Shown here one piece after another: positions 8,303 to 17,518 of a stretch of 64,000 bases of DNA (positions are counted from its first letter, which is position 1; every line of letters begins with the position of its first letter). A program made the translations under genes and the position numbers. Source of the DNA: JAFGBM01 sp964610155 (lineage in GTDB: Bacteria; Actinomycetota; Actinomycetes; Actinomycetales; Demequinaceae); the NCBI GenBank assembly GCA_964610155.1, contig CAZSUY010000001.1, forward strand, positions 317,007-381,006. Direction: 5' to 3'. The notes below the pieces were generated by a model. That model made no database searches. It saw only the letters and a list, made by a program, of their open reading frames with translations, and was not told the origin of the DNA.

Positions 8303-8824
8303 ATGAGCCAACTGTCGCTGACCCTCGCTCGTTTGGGATTCCTGGTCCTGCTGTGGTCCCTCGTCCTGATGGCGGTAGCCGTTCTCCGCGCCGACATCTA
8401 TGGAACACGGGTGACTAGGCGGGGACGGGGCCTTGTCCCCAGAGGTCGCGACCGTGACAAGACGATGGTTGCCCCGACTAGAAAGAGCACCGGTGTCAAG
8501 TCCGCTGGAGGCCATGTCGCCGAAGAGGGGAAGCGCCGCCTGCACCTTGCGGTTACCCAGGGTCCCCTCGAAGGCACCACGATCCCCTTGGGCGAGGCTC
8601 CCGTCACGATCGGTCGGGCACCCACCTCCACCATTGTGATCGACGACGACTACTGCTCCGCCCGCCATGCACGGGTCTATCGTGAGGGCAAGGCCTGGTG
8701 GATCGAGGATCTTGGATCGACGAACGGCACCTTCATTGATGGCGCCAGGCTGTATGACCCCATCGAGGCCGAACCCGGCCTGAGGATTAGTCTCGGGGCA
8801 ACCGAAGTGGAGGTGAGGGCGTAA
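8303..8824 (+). CDS. fhaB: Membrane-anchored FHA-domain protein (FhaB/FipA-like)
   Basis: A 173-residue protein with one N-terminal membrane helix (about residues 10-30), a basic linker containing KTMVAPTRK, and a C-terminal FHA domain (TIGRAPTSTIVIDDDYCSARHARV, then DLGSTNGTFIDG). The linker threonine resembles the phosphosite that recruits FHA partners in this family, by analogy only. The ATG at 8303 follows the fhaA stop by 1 nt. FhaB homologs connect PknA/PknB signalling to division and septal synthesis. pstP begins 2 nt after its stop. Confidence 0.88.
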   Translation: MSQLSLTLARLGFLVLLWSLVLMAVAVLRADIYGTRVTRRGRGLVPRGRDRDKTMVAPTRKSTGVKSAGGHVAEEGKRRLHLAVTQGPLEGTTIPLGEAPVTIGRAPTSTIVIDDDYCSARHARVYREGKAWWIEDLGSTNGTFIDGARLYDPIEAEPGLRISLGATEVEVRA

Positions 8825-8826
8825 CG

Positions 8827-10047
8827 ATGTTCCTGAGTTTCTCCTTCGCCGCACGGTCCGACGTCGGCCTCCTTCGAAGCACCAACCAGGATTCCGCATA
8901 TGCGGGGCCTCACCTCCTGGCCGTGGCTGACGGAATGGGGGGTGCTGCCGGGGGAGACATCGCCTCCTCCATTGCTGTCGGTACCCTGGCGGGCCTCGAC
9001 GATGAGGCTATCGGCCAGGACGATGCTCTCGAGGCACTGAAGGATGCAATCGCCCAAGCGCATACAGAGATCGTGGCCCGCGCCCACAATGACCCCGAAC
9101 TAAGCGGCCTCGGCACAACGGTGACCGCCCTTCTTAGAGCAGGCAACACCATCGCCATGGCTCATATCGGCGACTCCCGAGCATATCTGCTTCGCGACGG
9201 CACTCTCGATCAGGTGACAAACGACCACTCCTTTGTCCAGCATCTGGTCGACACCGGTCGGCTCAGTGCTGCCGACGCGGAGAACCACCCCAAACGATCT
9301 ATGCTCCTCCGAGTGCTCGGAGACATCGACGCGGATGTGCCCGTAGACATCTCGGCTAGGGAGATTCGAAAGGGTGACCGCTGGCTTCTCTGCACCGATG
9401 GACTGAGCTCTATCGTCAGTCGCCCCACACTGGCAAAGATCCTTGAGGGTGTCCCCGATGTCGCGGAGTGCGCCAATCAACTTATGGCCCTCGCCCTAAC
9501 TGGCGGTGCTCCAGACAACGTCACCTGCATCGTCGCTGATGTCGTCGATATCGACAAGTCGGCTCGATCCTCTACTCCTTCGGCGGCCGCCCAGGTGGTC
9601 GGATCCGCTTCGTCGGGAGACGACAGGGAGACCCCCTCCGCAGCACGTGAACGCGCCGCAAAGTCCCCGGCTACGAAAGCCGCAGACCTTGCCGGGCCTC
9701 CTTCGACGGACGAGAAGGCTCCGTCGCTTCCCGTCCGATGGCTCCACGCCCGGCCGTGGGCGCTCCCTGTGTTCGCCCTCTTCGCTGTGTTCATTGGAAG
9801 TGTTTCTGCCTACGCCTGGACCCAAAGTCAGTACTACGTCGGGGAACACAACGGCGAGATCGCCATCTACCGCGGGATTCCTCAGAGCCTTGGCCCCATC
9901 AGCCTCTCCGGCCTAGTTACGGACGATACCGGCCTCAGCCTTGACGACCTCGAACCTTTCGAGCAGGAGACTATCCGCGATACCATCCGCAGCCCCTCCC
10001 TAGAGGAGGCCTGGGAAGTCATCCGTGACCTCGGGGGCTCCCACTAG
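8827..10047 (+). CDS. pstP: PP2C-type Ser/Thr protein phosphatase (PstP-like)
   Basis: A 406-residue metal-dependent phosphatase that reverses PknA/PknB phosphorylation. The catalytic domain (about 1-240) has SDVGLLRSTNQDS, ADGMGG, HIGDSRAYLLRDG, TDGLSS and GAPDNVT, containing the metal-binding aspartates. A serine/alanine-rich linker leads to one membrane helix at about 312-333 and a short extracytoplasmic tail of about 70 residues. The stop overlaps the GTG start of the SEDS gene by one base. The order phosphatase-SEDS-PBP-kinase-kinase is the conserved actinobacterial arrangement. Confidence 0.93.
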   Translation: MFLSFSFAARSDVGLLRSTNQDSAYAGPHLLAVADGMGGAAGGDIASSIAVGTLAGLDDEAIGQDDALEALKDAIAQAHTEIVARAHNDPELSGLGTTVTALLRAGNTIAMAHIGDSRAYLLRDGTLDQVTNDHSFVQHLVDTGRLSAADAENHPKRSMLLRVLGDIDADVPVDISAREIRKGDRWLLCTDGLSSIVSRPTLAKILEGVPDVAECANQLMALALTGGAPDNVTCIVADVVDIDKSARSSTPSAAAQVVGSASSGDDRETPSAARERAAKSPATKAADLAGPPSTDEKAPSLPVRWLHARPWALPVFALFAVFIGSVSAYAWTQSQYYVGEHNGEIAIYRGIPQSLGPISLSGLVTDDTGLSLDDLEPFEQETIRDTIRSPSLEEAWEVIRDLGGSH

Positions 10048-11396
10048 TGGCGACCATCGCCGATCTACGAGTCTCAAGCAGTCGCCGAACGGAGGCCGTT
10101 CTTCTCGCCCTTGCCGTCCTCCTCGTCGTTTCCGCCTACGTTCTTGTCGGACTTGGGGCAACCGGGGGCCTACCCCCGGATGTCTACCTCTTCGCCGTAG
10201 GCACCATCGGCGTTGCCCTTGGGGCGCACCTGGTGCTCCGTCGGTGGGCCTCCGCCGCGGATCCGGTCATACTTCCCGTGACGTTGACCCTTAACGGGCT
10301 CGGGTTGGCAATGATCTACCGCCTTGATCTGGCTCGTGAAGGAACATCGACCCCCACCTCCTTTGCTTCGCGTCAGTTGATCTGGACCATCATCGCGATC
10401 GCGGTGGCCGTCACCGTCGTGGCCCTGCTCAAGGACCATCGGTTGATTCGGCGATTCACCTACACGGCCATGGTGGTCGGTCTCGGGCTCCTCCTTCTCC
10501 CTCTGCTACCGGGGCTCGGAGTGGAACGCCGCGGTGCCCGTCTATGGATCGATATTGCTGGAGTCTCTTTTCAACCGGCGGAGATGGCCAAGATCGCGCT
10601 TGCCATCTTTTTCGCTGGCTACCTAGTCGCCAACCGTCACTCGCTTGCCCTCGCTGGGCCGAAGCTTCTTGGCATACGTTTTCCGCGGGCTCGGGATCTT
10701 GGACCCTTGCTCCTTGCTTGGGCTGCGTCCCTCGCGGTTCTCATCTACCAACGAGACCTTGGCACGTCCCTGCTCTTCTTTGGTTTATTCCTTGCGATGC
10801 TGTACGTCGCTACGGCACGGCTGAGTTGGGTCCTCCTGGGCTGTGGTCTCTTCGTAGCAGGTGCGGTCGTTGCGGGAATGGCGTACTCCCACGTCGCGAG
10901 TCGATACGACATTTGGCTCCATGCCCTTGATCCCGAGGTCTACGCGCGAGCTCCCGGGGGATCCGAACAACTCGTCCGTGGGCTTTTCGGGCTTGCGAGC
11001 GGTGGCCTCTTTGGGACGGGTCTAGGCGAGGGCATGCCGGCACAGGTCCCCTTCGCGGAGTCCGATTTCATCGTCGCCTCTCTCGGAGAGGAACTCGGGC
11101 TGACGGGGCTGATGGCGATCCTCTGCCTCTACGTCATCCTTGTTCAACGGGCGCTTCGCACCGCCATCGGCGTTCGGGACGGTTTTGGAAAGTTACTAGC
11201 GGCCGGACTCGGATTCTCCATGGCCCTTCAGGTCTTTGTCGTGGTCGGCGGGGTGACCCGTGTCATCCCATTGACCGGGCTGAGCATACCCTACCTCGCA
11301 TATGGTGGCTCCTCCCTCCTTTCCAACTGGCTGGTGGCTGCCCTTCTGCTACGGATCTCCGATGGCGCCAGGCGAGCAGAGGCCCTCAAACCATGA
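10047..11396 (+). CDS. rodA: SEDS-family peptidoglycan glycosyltransferase (RodA/FtsW type)
   Basis: A 449-residue polytopic membrane protein of the SEDS family, which polymerises glycan strands from lipid II together with a class B PBP. Signatures are RRGARLWIDIAGVSFQPAE, the YQRDLGTSLLFFGLF segment containing the catalytic-type Asp, and PFAESDFIVASLGEELGLTG and PYLAYGGSSLLSNW. Start is GTG 10047, overlapping the pstP stop. The gene ends in a 4-bp overlap with the PBP, its likely partner. RodA is favoured over FtsW by this operon position. Confidence 0.92.
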   Translation: MATIADLRVSSSRRTEAVLLALAVLLVVSAYVLVGLGATGGLPPDVYLFAVGTIGVALGAHLVLRRWASAADPVILPVTLTLNGLGLAMIYRLDLAREGTSTPTSFASRQLIWTIIAIAVAVTVVALLKDHRLIRRFTYTAMVVGLGLLLLPLLPGLGVERRGARLWIDIAGVSFQPAEMAKIALAIFFAGYLVANRHSLALAGPKLLGIRFPRARDLGPLLLAWAASLAVLIYQRDLGTSLLFFGLFLAMLYVATARLSWVLLGCGLFVAGAVVAGMAYSHVASRYDIWLHALDPEVYARAPGGSEQLVRGLFGLASGGLFGTGLGEGMPAQVPFAESDFIVASLGEELGLTGLMAILCLYVILVQRALRTAIGVRDGFGKLLAAGLGFSMALQVFVVVGGVTRVIPLTGLSIPYLAYGGSSLLSNWLVAALLLRISDGARRAEALKP

Positions 11397-12874
11397 ACCC
11401 CTCCATTCGTCGGCTGTCCGTGCTCACGTTCGCCATGTTCCTCGTCCTCATGCTGGCGGCGACATGGATCCAGTTCGTCGAGGCCGACTCCCTCAACGCC
11501 GACTCACGGAATCATCGAACCCTGTACAGGGAGTACGGAACGTTCCGTGGTCCAATCGTCGTTGACGGTGAGGCCATCGTGTTCTCCGTTCCAGTCGACG
11601 ACAATTTCAACTACCAGCGAACGTATGTGGATGGTTCCCTATATGCCCCTGTCACCGGCTACTACTCCGTCGTATACGGACGTACCGGCATCGAACAGGC
11701 GGAGAACTCCCTGCTCAATGGCAGTGCCGATGCCCTCTTCTGGTCTCGGCTGGGGGATCTTCTCTCCGGCAAAGAACAGCAGGGTGCCTCGATCGAACTC
11801 ACGCTTCGCTCATCCCTTCAACGGGTGGCATCGGACGCCCTCGGCGATCAGAAAGGGGCGGTCGTCGCCCTCGATCCCCGAACCGGCGAGATCCTGGCAA
11901 TGGTGTCCAGCCCGAGCTACGATCCGACGATTCTCGCAGGGCATAGCACCGCCACCGTTGTCGAAGCGTACGAAGGTCTTGACACCGATCAGAATCGGCC
12001 GCTGATCAATCGTGCCATCGCGGGTGACACCTATCCCCCTGGTTCGCTATTCAAGCTGGTAACCGCCTCCGCAGCACTTGAAGCGGGCATGACCCCAGAG
12101 AGCGTCGTCTTTGCCCCAACCGAACTCGATCTCCCCCTGACCGAAACCACCATTCACAACTATGGGGGATACGCCTGCGACACAACGGACATGACGACCC
12201 TCTCCCTAGCCCTACAAAAGTCCTGCAATACCCCCTTCGCCAACCTTGGAATTACCCTCGGCTGGGGTCCCATCGAACGGAAGGCCCGTGAATTCGGGTG
12301 GGGTGACGAACTCTCCCTTCCCCTTCCGGTGACGGCATCAAAGCTTCCCGAGGACCCAGACGAGCCCGAAAGCGCCATGTCTGCCATCGGCCAATTCGAC
12401 GTACGAGCCACGCCAATGCAGATGGCGATGATCGGGGCGGCCATAGCAAACGATGGGGTGCTGATGCGCCCCTATCTCGTCGCGCGGGCGAAGGACTCGT
12501 CACTACGAATCCTCAAGACGGCTCAGCCATCCGTCCTATCGACCCCGTTGAGCGTCGAGGATGCAGGATTCTTGACCGACATGATGGTGGGCGTGGTAGA
12601 ACTTGGCACCGGAACGTCCGCGCAGATTTCTGGAGTGGCCGTTGCCGGAAAGACGGGTACCGCTGAGTCGGGTGACGGCACACCACCAGAAGCCTGGTTC
12701 TTGGGATTCGCTCCAGCCGACGATCCGGTCATCGTCGTGGTGGTCCTTGTCGAGAATGGCGGTGACTTGGGTGATGAGGCCACGGGGGGCAGGCTCGCCG
12801 CGCCAATCGCTCGCTCCGTGATCGAGGAGGCTCTCCGCCTCGAGGCGGAGAGGAAAGGGTCGGGACTCGGATGA
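11393..12874 (+). CDS. pbpA: Class B penicillin-binding protein (PbpA type)
   Basis: A 493-residue DD-transpeptidase cross-linking peptidoglycan. It has one N-terminal membrane anchor (about 10-28), an extracytoplasmic dimerisation domain, then the transpeptidase with S218-LFK (SxxK, catalytic Ser), S277-CN (SxN) and K420-TG followed by TAES. Its size fits short actinobacterial PbpA rather than FtsI. It overlaps the SEDS gene and the following kinase by 4 bp each, so expression is translationally coupled. It probably works with the adjacent SEDS protein in elongation or septal growth. Confidence 0.93.
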   Translation: MNPSIRRLSVLTFAMFLVLMLAATWIQFVEADSLNADSRNHRTLYREYGTFRGPIVVDGEAIVFSVPVDDNFNYQRTYVDGSLYAPVTGYYSVVYGRTGIEQAENSLLNGSADALFWSRLGDLLSGKEQQGASIELTLRSSLQRVASDALGDQKGAVVALDPRTGEILAMVSSPSYDPTILAGHSTATVVEAYEGLDTDQNRPLINRAIAGDTYPPGSLFKLVTASAALEAGMTPESVVFAPTELDLPLTETTIHNYGGYACDTTDMTTLSLALQKSCNTPFANLGITLGWGPIERKAREFGWGDELSLPLPVTASKLPEDPDEPESAMSAIGQFDVRATPMQMAMIGAAIANDGVLMRPYLVARAKDSSLRILKTAQPSVLSTPLSVEDAGFLTDMMVGVVELGTGTSAQISGVAVAGKTGTAESGDGTPPEAWFLGFAPADDPVIVVVVLVENGGDLGDEATGGRLAAPIARSVIEEALRLEAERKGSGLG

Positions 12875-13830
12875 TCGCTATCGGTTCCGTGCTCGATGGG
12901 CGCTATCGCCTTCTTTCGCTCCTGGCAATTGGAGGGATGGGTCAGGTATGGCGCGGCCATGATGACGAACTCGATCTTCAGGTGGCCATCAAGGTCCTCA
13001 AAGAGGACGCCGGCGATAACGCGGTGTTTCTCAAGCGGTTCGAGATCGAGGCCAGGAACGCGGCTCGCCTTGCCCATCGCAACATCTGTCAGGTCTTCGA
13101 TTACGGATCCTTCGAGGGCAATGCCTACATGGTGATGGAGCTCGTCGAGGGGGAATCACTCGCAGACATCCTCGACCGGGAGGTCTTCCTGGATGAACGC
13201 CGACTCGTGGCCATCCTCATCCATACCTGTCGTGGACTCCAGGTCGCTCATGACGCGGGGATCATCCATCGGGATGTCAAGCCGGGGAACCTGCTGCTCC
13301 AGCCGGATGACCTGGTGAAGATCACCGATTTCGGCGTTTCCCGTGCCAGGGATCAGACGACCCTTACACAGACGGGCATGGTCATGGGCACGGCCCAGTA
13401 CCTTGCCCCCGAACTTGCTCTTGGTAAACCCGCAACCCCACAGTCCGATCTCTACGCCCTGGGGATCATCGCCTTCGAGGCCCTGGTTGGAAAGCGTCCC
13501 TTCACGGCCCAAACCCCTGTCGAAATCGCCATCGCTCAGGTGAACGATCCCGTGCCCGCACTTCCAGATGTCATCGCCCCCGGACTGGCGGCATTGGTCC
13601 TCGACCTCCTGGACAAGAATCCCAAACATCGACCGGCATCGGCGGGTCGGCTTGCGGCTCATCTTGGAAATCTACGGTTGCCCTCCGCGACGGAACGACG
13701 ACTCAGAGAGAGGCCCCCTCCCCAGTCGATCGCACCGCATCATCGGGGAGGGGCTCCGGTACGCGCCATGCCCCCGACGATTCCTCCGAAGGATCGTCGG
13801 CCAAGACCGGATGGTGAAAGTCACGGCTAG
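12871..13830 (+). CDS. pknA: Ser/Thr protein kinase, PknA-like, no transmembrane segment
   Basis: A 319-residue Hanks-type kinase. Visible motifs are the glycine-rich loop LLAIGGMGQVWRG, VAIKVLKE (catalytic Lys), HRDVKPGNLL, ITDFGVSR and the LAPELALG activation segment. After residue about 265 there is only a short basic proline-rich tail (RRLRERPPPQS). I see no membrane helix, unlike mycobacterial PknA, which is anchored. It begins inside the pbpA stop codon and is followed after 57 bp by pknB. It should be catalytically active; whether it needs a scaffold such as FhaB for localisation is unknown. Confidence 0.9.
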   Translation: MIAIGSVLDGRYRLLSLLAIGGMGQVWRGHDDELDLQVAIKVLKEDAGDNAVFLKRFEIEARNAARLAHRNICQVFDYGSFEGNAYMVMELVEGESLADILDREVFLDERRLVAILIHTCRGLQVAHDAGIIHRDVKPGNLLLQPDDLVKITDFGVSRARDQTTLTQTGMVMGTAQYLAPELALGKPATPQSDLYALGIIAFEALVGKRPFTAQTPVEIAIAQVNDPVPALPDVIAPGLAALVLDLLDKNPKHRPASAGRLAAHLGNLRLPSATERRLRERPPPQSIAPHHRGGAPVRAMPPTIPPKDRRPRPDGESHG

Positions 13831-13887
13831 CCACCCATGGGATGCGAGAATGGGGCACGGTAGTGAGACTCAGACGACGGGAATGGG

Positions 13888-15882
13888 ATGACTGAAGGAA
13901 GCGCGATGTTTGCCAATCGGTACCAGATTGGCGAACTCATCGGCCGTGGTGGCATGGCCGAGGTTCACATCGGGTACGACACGCGACTCGGTCGGAGCGT
14001 TGCGATCAAGATCCTGCGTCCCGATCTCGCCCGCGACCCCTCTTTTCAGACCCGCTTTCGGCGCGAGGCACAGGCTGCCGCGGGTCTCAACCATCCGGCC
14101 ATCGTGGCCGTCTACGATACGGGCGAAGAGACGGTCGTGTCTCCGACGGGTGAGCGCCATGTCGTTCCCTTCATCGTCATGGAGTACGTCGAGGGCCACA
14201 CGGTTCGCGACATCCTCAAAGAAGGAGCAGCCGCTCCTATCGACGAGGCCGTCGAGATCCTCGCGGGGGTCCTGACCGGCCTTGAGTACGCGCACGCCGC
14301 TGGCCTCGTTCACCGTGACATCAAGCCCGCAAATATCATGTTGACTCCGACGGGCGCGGTCAAGGTTATGGACTTCGGCATCGCTCGAGCCCTCGCCGAC
14401 GTGGGCCAAACCATGACTCAGGCTCAGTCCGTCATCGGAACGGCCCAATACCTTTCCCCCGAGCAGGCTCGCGGCGAGGAGGTTGACGCTCGATCGGACC
14501 TATACTCCGCCGGATGTGTATTGTTCGAGCTGTTATGCGGGAGGCCTCCCTTTGTCGGAGACTCCCCCGTATCGGTCGCCTACCAGCACGTACGCGAGGC
14601 CCCTTCACGGCCTTCGGAATTGGCGCCAGACGTGCCACCGGCCCTTGACCAGATCGTCTTGCGCTCCCTCGCGAAGGATCGGGCCCAGCGGTACTCCTCG
14701 GCCCATGAATTCCTTGGCGACCTGAACGCCTTCATGTCGAATCGCCCCCTGTCTCCCACAACGGGCCAATTTCCCGTCGGTTCGGCGAGCACCGGAACCG
14801 GAGCGACCGCCGTTCTTGCCGCCACCAGCGCAAATCCTGGCGCTGCGAAGGCGACGCCGGGTGCCGGCGGGGCGAGCACCTCGGGCACGGGGATTCCTGG
14901 TGCCGTGGACCCCCTAGACGAATACGTCGAAGTCAACGAGCGAGGTCGAAGGATCCGCCACATCCTCCTTCTCGTCGCCACGGTCAGTGCCGCGGTACTC
15001 GCGGTGATCGGCCTCTTCACCCTCGCTAGTCCCTCGGGTGGGGACGCCACCGCAACCGTGACAGTGCCGAACGTCGTGGGCAAGGCTCAGAGCGATGCCC
15101 TCGACACCCTTGAACAGTTTGGCCTGCAGGGCTCGGTTGAGGGAGAGGTGAACACGGAGGTCGAACCGGGGCTTGTCATCCGTACCTCGCCCACCGAAGG
15201 TACCCAGGTCGAAAAGGGTTCGATCGTCACGGTCATCGTTTCTGTCGATGCGAACCAACTGATGGTTCCAGATGTCCGCGGCCTGAGCGTCACCGAAGCC
15301 ACGACCATTCTCGAAGACTCCGGCCTCTCCGTCGGCGACACGACACTAGTAGATGGCGATACGGCCATCGCGGAGGGTTTCGTTGCCGGCACGGACCCAG
15401 GGAAGGGTCTGCCCGTCGACAGCGGAGCCGTGATCGCTCTGAAGGTCTCAAGCGGGAAGATCCTCCTTCAGGACCTCACGGGTCGAACCAAGGAACAGGC
15501 TGTCGCCTACCTTGAAGCCCTCCTCCTGTTCCCCCAGATTGAGGAGGTCCAAAACGATGGTGCCCTTCCAGGCACCGTCATCGGACAGGATCCTCCAATC
15601 GGTTTGGTCCCCTTTGGATCGGGAGTGATCCTCCGGATCGCGATCCCCGTCGTCATGGTGACGGTCCCGGATGTGGTCGGTGATCCCGAGACGTCGGCCA
15701 TCGCTCAGATAAGGCAGGCCCTCCTCGACACCAATGTCACACGGGTGTATTCGACAACCGTCACCGAGGGACTGGTCATCTCCCAGAGCCCTGCGGCATC
15801 CTCCTCGCAACCCGAGGGAACAATTGTCACGCTCACGGTCTCTCTGGGACCTGAGCCTCCTTCTAGTCCCACGCCGATTTAG
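13888..15882 (+). CDS. pknB: Ser/Thr protein kinase with four PASTA domains (PknB-like)
   Basis: A 664-residue receptor kinase sensing peptidoglycan fragments or lipid II. The kinase domain (about 10-280) has GRGGMAEVH, VAIKILRPD, HRDIKPANIM, VMDFGIARA and YLSPEQA. A Gly/Ala/Thr-rich juxtamembrane segment precedes one membrane helix at about 357-378. Four PASTA repeats follow at about 392-456, 457-525, 525-593 and 593-658, opening with VPNVVGK, VPDVRGL, LQDLTGR and VPDVVGD. Two starts are possible: ATG 13888, or ATG 13906, which has GAAGGA six bases upstream and is the better-placed one. It is the main regulator of the wall-growth operon upstream. Confidence 0.94.
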   Translation: MTEGSAMFANRYQIGELIGRGGMAEVHIGYDTRLGRSVAIKILRPDLARDPSFQTRFRREAQAAAGLNHPAIVAVYDTGEETVVSPTGERHVVPFIVMEYVEGHTVRDILKEGAAAPIDEAVEILAGVLTGLEYAHAAGLVHRDIKPANIMLTPTGAVKVMDFGIARALADVGQTMTQAQSVIGTAQYLSPEQARGEEVDARSDLYSAGCVLFELLCGRPPFVGDSPVSVAYQHVREAPSRPSELAPDVPPALDQIVLRSLAKDRAQRYSSAHEFLGDLNAFMSNRPLSPTTGQFPVGSASTGTGATAVLAATSANPGAAKATPGAGGASTSGTGIPGAVDPLDEYVEVNERGRRIRHILLLVATVSAAVLAVIGLFTLASPSGGDATATVTVPNVVGKAQSDALDTLEQFGLQGSVEGEVNTEVEPGLVIRTSPTEGTQVEKGSIVTVIVSVDANQLMVPDVRGLSVTEATTILEDSGLSVGDTTLVDGDTAIAEGFVAGTDPGKGLPVDSGAVIALKVSSGKILLQDLTGRTKEQAVAYLEALLLFPQIEEVQNDGALPGTVIGQDPPIGLVPFGSGVILRIAIPVVMVTVPDVVGDPETSAIAQIRQALLDTNVTRVYSTTVTEGLVISQSPAASSSQPEGTIVTLTVSLGPEPPSSPTPI

Positions 15883-15887
15883 TCGCC

Positions 15888-17513
15888 ATGACCCGAATGG
15901 TCGTCATCGGTGGGGGCCCAGTTGGCCTCGCGACGGCCACGCTTCTCGCTCGTGGCGGTCTCGAGGTCATCCTGCTCGAGCGGCATAAGGTCGTGGGGGG
16001 TCGTACCGCACCGCTTTCTTCGCGAAAACACTCCTTCGATCCTTCGCCCTGGTTCCTTTCGCCGGAAGCATACGAAGACTTCTTCGCCCTGGTCGAACGA
16101 AGGATGGACGACTACCTCGATCTCATCGAGCCAGACCTACGTTTTCGGGCCTTCTTCGAAAAAGGACTCGACTCTCCTGCGGAGATTCTCGACCTCAATG
16201 CTGATGCTCAGACAAACTGGGGCCTCCTCGAGGAGGTACACGCCGGCGACGGCGAAGCGGCCCGTCGGCTGATCTTGAAGGCAGCCCGAGAGAACCAGTT
16301 GATCCGGGAGCGATTGGAATTCTCGCCCTCCAGTGGCGTCCTCTCCCCCCTACGTCCGACCTCCGTTCGTCACCTCACCTGGTTTGCGAGGAGGCTTCTC
16401 AGAAGCCTGGGGGGCGTAGTCGCCAGGAAGATCCATCATCCCCATATCCGGAGGTTGCTGGAGTTTCCCTCCCTGAATCTCACCGGATCCCCAATGACGA
16501 CACCAGCGGCCTACACCCCCCTCTGCTATCACCACCTCGGTGGAGCGGTTCGTCACCCGCGGGGAGGCTTCGGTGCGGTTATCGCTGCGCTCGAACAAAT
16601 CGCCCAAGAAGAGGGTGTCGACATCCGGACCGAGAACGACGTCGCCCGCATTCTTGTCGATCCGGAATCTCGGCTCGCCGGTGGGGTCGTTCTGCGAACG
16701 GGAGAGGTGATTCCCGCCGACCTAATCGTGTCGTGTGTCGACCTCCATCACACGGAAACCTCACTTCTGCCCGAGGAGTTTTCCTTCTATCCGGAATCGT
16801 CCTGGGGCCGAATCAAGGCCTCTCCATCAGCGCTCATCGTCACCGTCGGGGTGAAGAAGCGCCTCCCCCAACTCGCTCACCACAACCTCTTCTTTCCCCA
16901 AAACTGGAAGCGCCTCCTTTCGCGTCTCGAATCGACTCCGGTCGACGATCCCTTTGCATCGGAATTCCTCTATGTCGGGAGACCCACAGCTACGGATCGC
17001 TCGATGGCTCCCAAGGGAAAGGAGTCACTCATCCTCATCACTCCGCTTCCCCCCGACCCCTCGCTCGGGGGCACGGATGAGAGCAGGCACGCCCTTGAAG
17101 ACCTTGCTATGCAACTCCTCGCCCAGGTGGGGACCCTTGCGGGAATACCCGACCTCACCGAGCGGTCACAGGTTTTCGAGATCGTGACGCCTGCGGACCT
17201 TGTTCGTGAACACTCGGCCTGGAGAGGCTCGGTCTTCGGTCTCGCCCCGACCCTTCGAGGGGTGGCTCTTCGCCACCCAAGGGATACCTCGCGCCGGGTT
17301 CGGAATCTTCTGTATGCCGGATCATCGATGCTCCCCGGGGTCGGTATTCCCGGAGCCTTCGCATCGGCCGAAGTCGTCGCCAAATCCCTACTTGGGCAGA
17401 AAGATCCTGCTCCCCTTCTCGCACCGATCGAGCGCGGCTTCCTTCACGCGACGCGTCGAACGGATGTCCTCGGTGAGTTGCTGAAGGCCCCGACCGCGGA
17501 AGAATCCCCCTAG
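15888..17513 (+). CDS. CrtI-like FAD-dependent oxidoreductase (phytoene desaturase family)
   Basis: A 541-residue flavoprotein starting 5 nt after the pknB stop. The N-terminus has the dinucleotide-binding fold VVIGGGPVGLATATLLARGG ending in LLERHKVVGGR. The C-terminus has NLLYAGSSMLPGVGIPGAF followed by SAEVVAKSLL, the FAD-binding end typical of carotenoid desaturases and related retinol saturases. The middle contains GGAVRHPRGGFGAVIAALEQ, also family-typical. No phytoene synthase or other carotenoid gene is near, so the substrate cannot be named. Location inside the PknB-TrpG interval is unusual compared with mycobacteria and Streptomyces as I know them. Confidence 0.8.
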   Translation: MTRMVVIGGGPVGLATATLLARGGLEVILLERHKVVGGRTAPLSSRKHSFDPSPWFLSPEAYEDFFALVERRMDDYLDLIEPDLRFRAFFEKGLDSPAEILDLNADAQTNWGLLEEVHAGDGEAARRLILKAARENQLIRERLEFSPSSGVLSPLRPTSVRHLTWFARRLLRSLGGVVARKIHHPHIRRLLEFPSLNLTGSPMTTPAAYTPLCYHHLGGAVRHPRGGFGAVIAALEQIAQEEGVDIRTENDVARILVDPESRLAGGVVLRTGEVIPADLIVSCVDLHHTETSLLPEEFSFYPESSWGRIKASPSALIVTVGVKKRLPQLAHHNLFFPQNWKRLLSRLESTPVDDPFASEFLYVGRPTATDRSMAPKGKESLILITPLPPDPSLGGTDESRHALEDLAMQLLAQVGTLAGIPDLTERSQVFEIVTPADLVREHSAWRGSVFGLAPTLRGVALRHPRDTSRRVRNLLYAGSSMLPGVGIPGAFASAEVVAKSLLGQKDPAPLLAPIERGFLHATRRTDVLGELLKAPTAEESP

Positions 17514-17518
17514 GGGTC

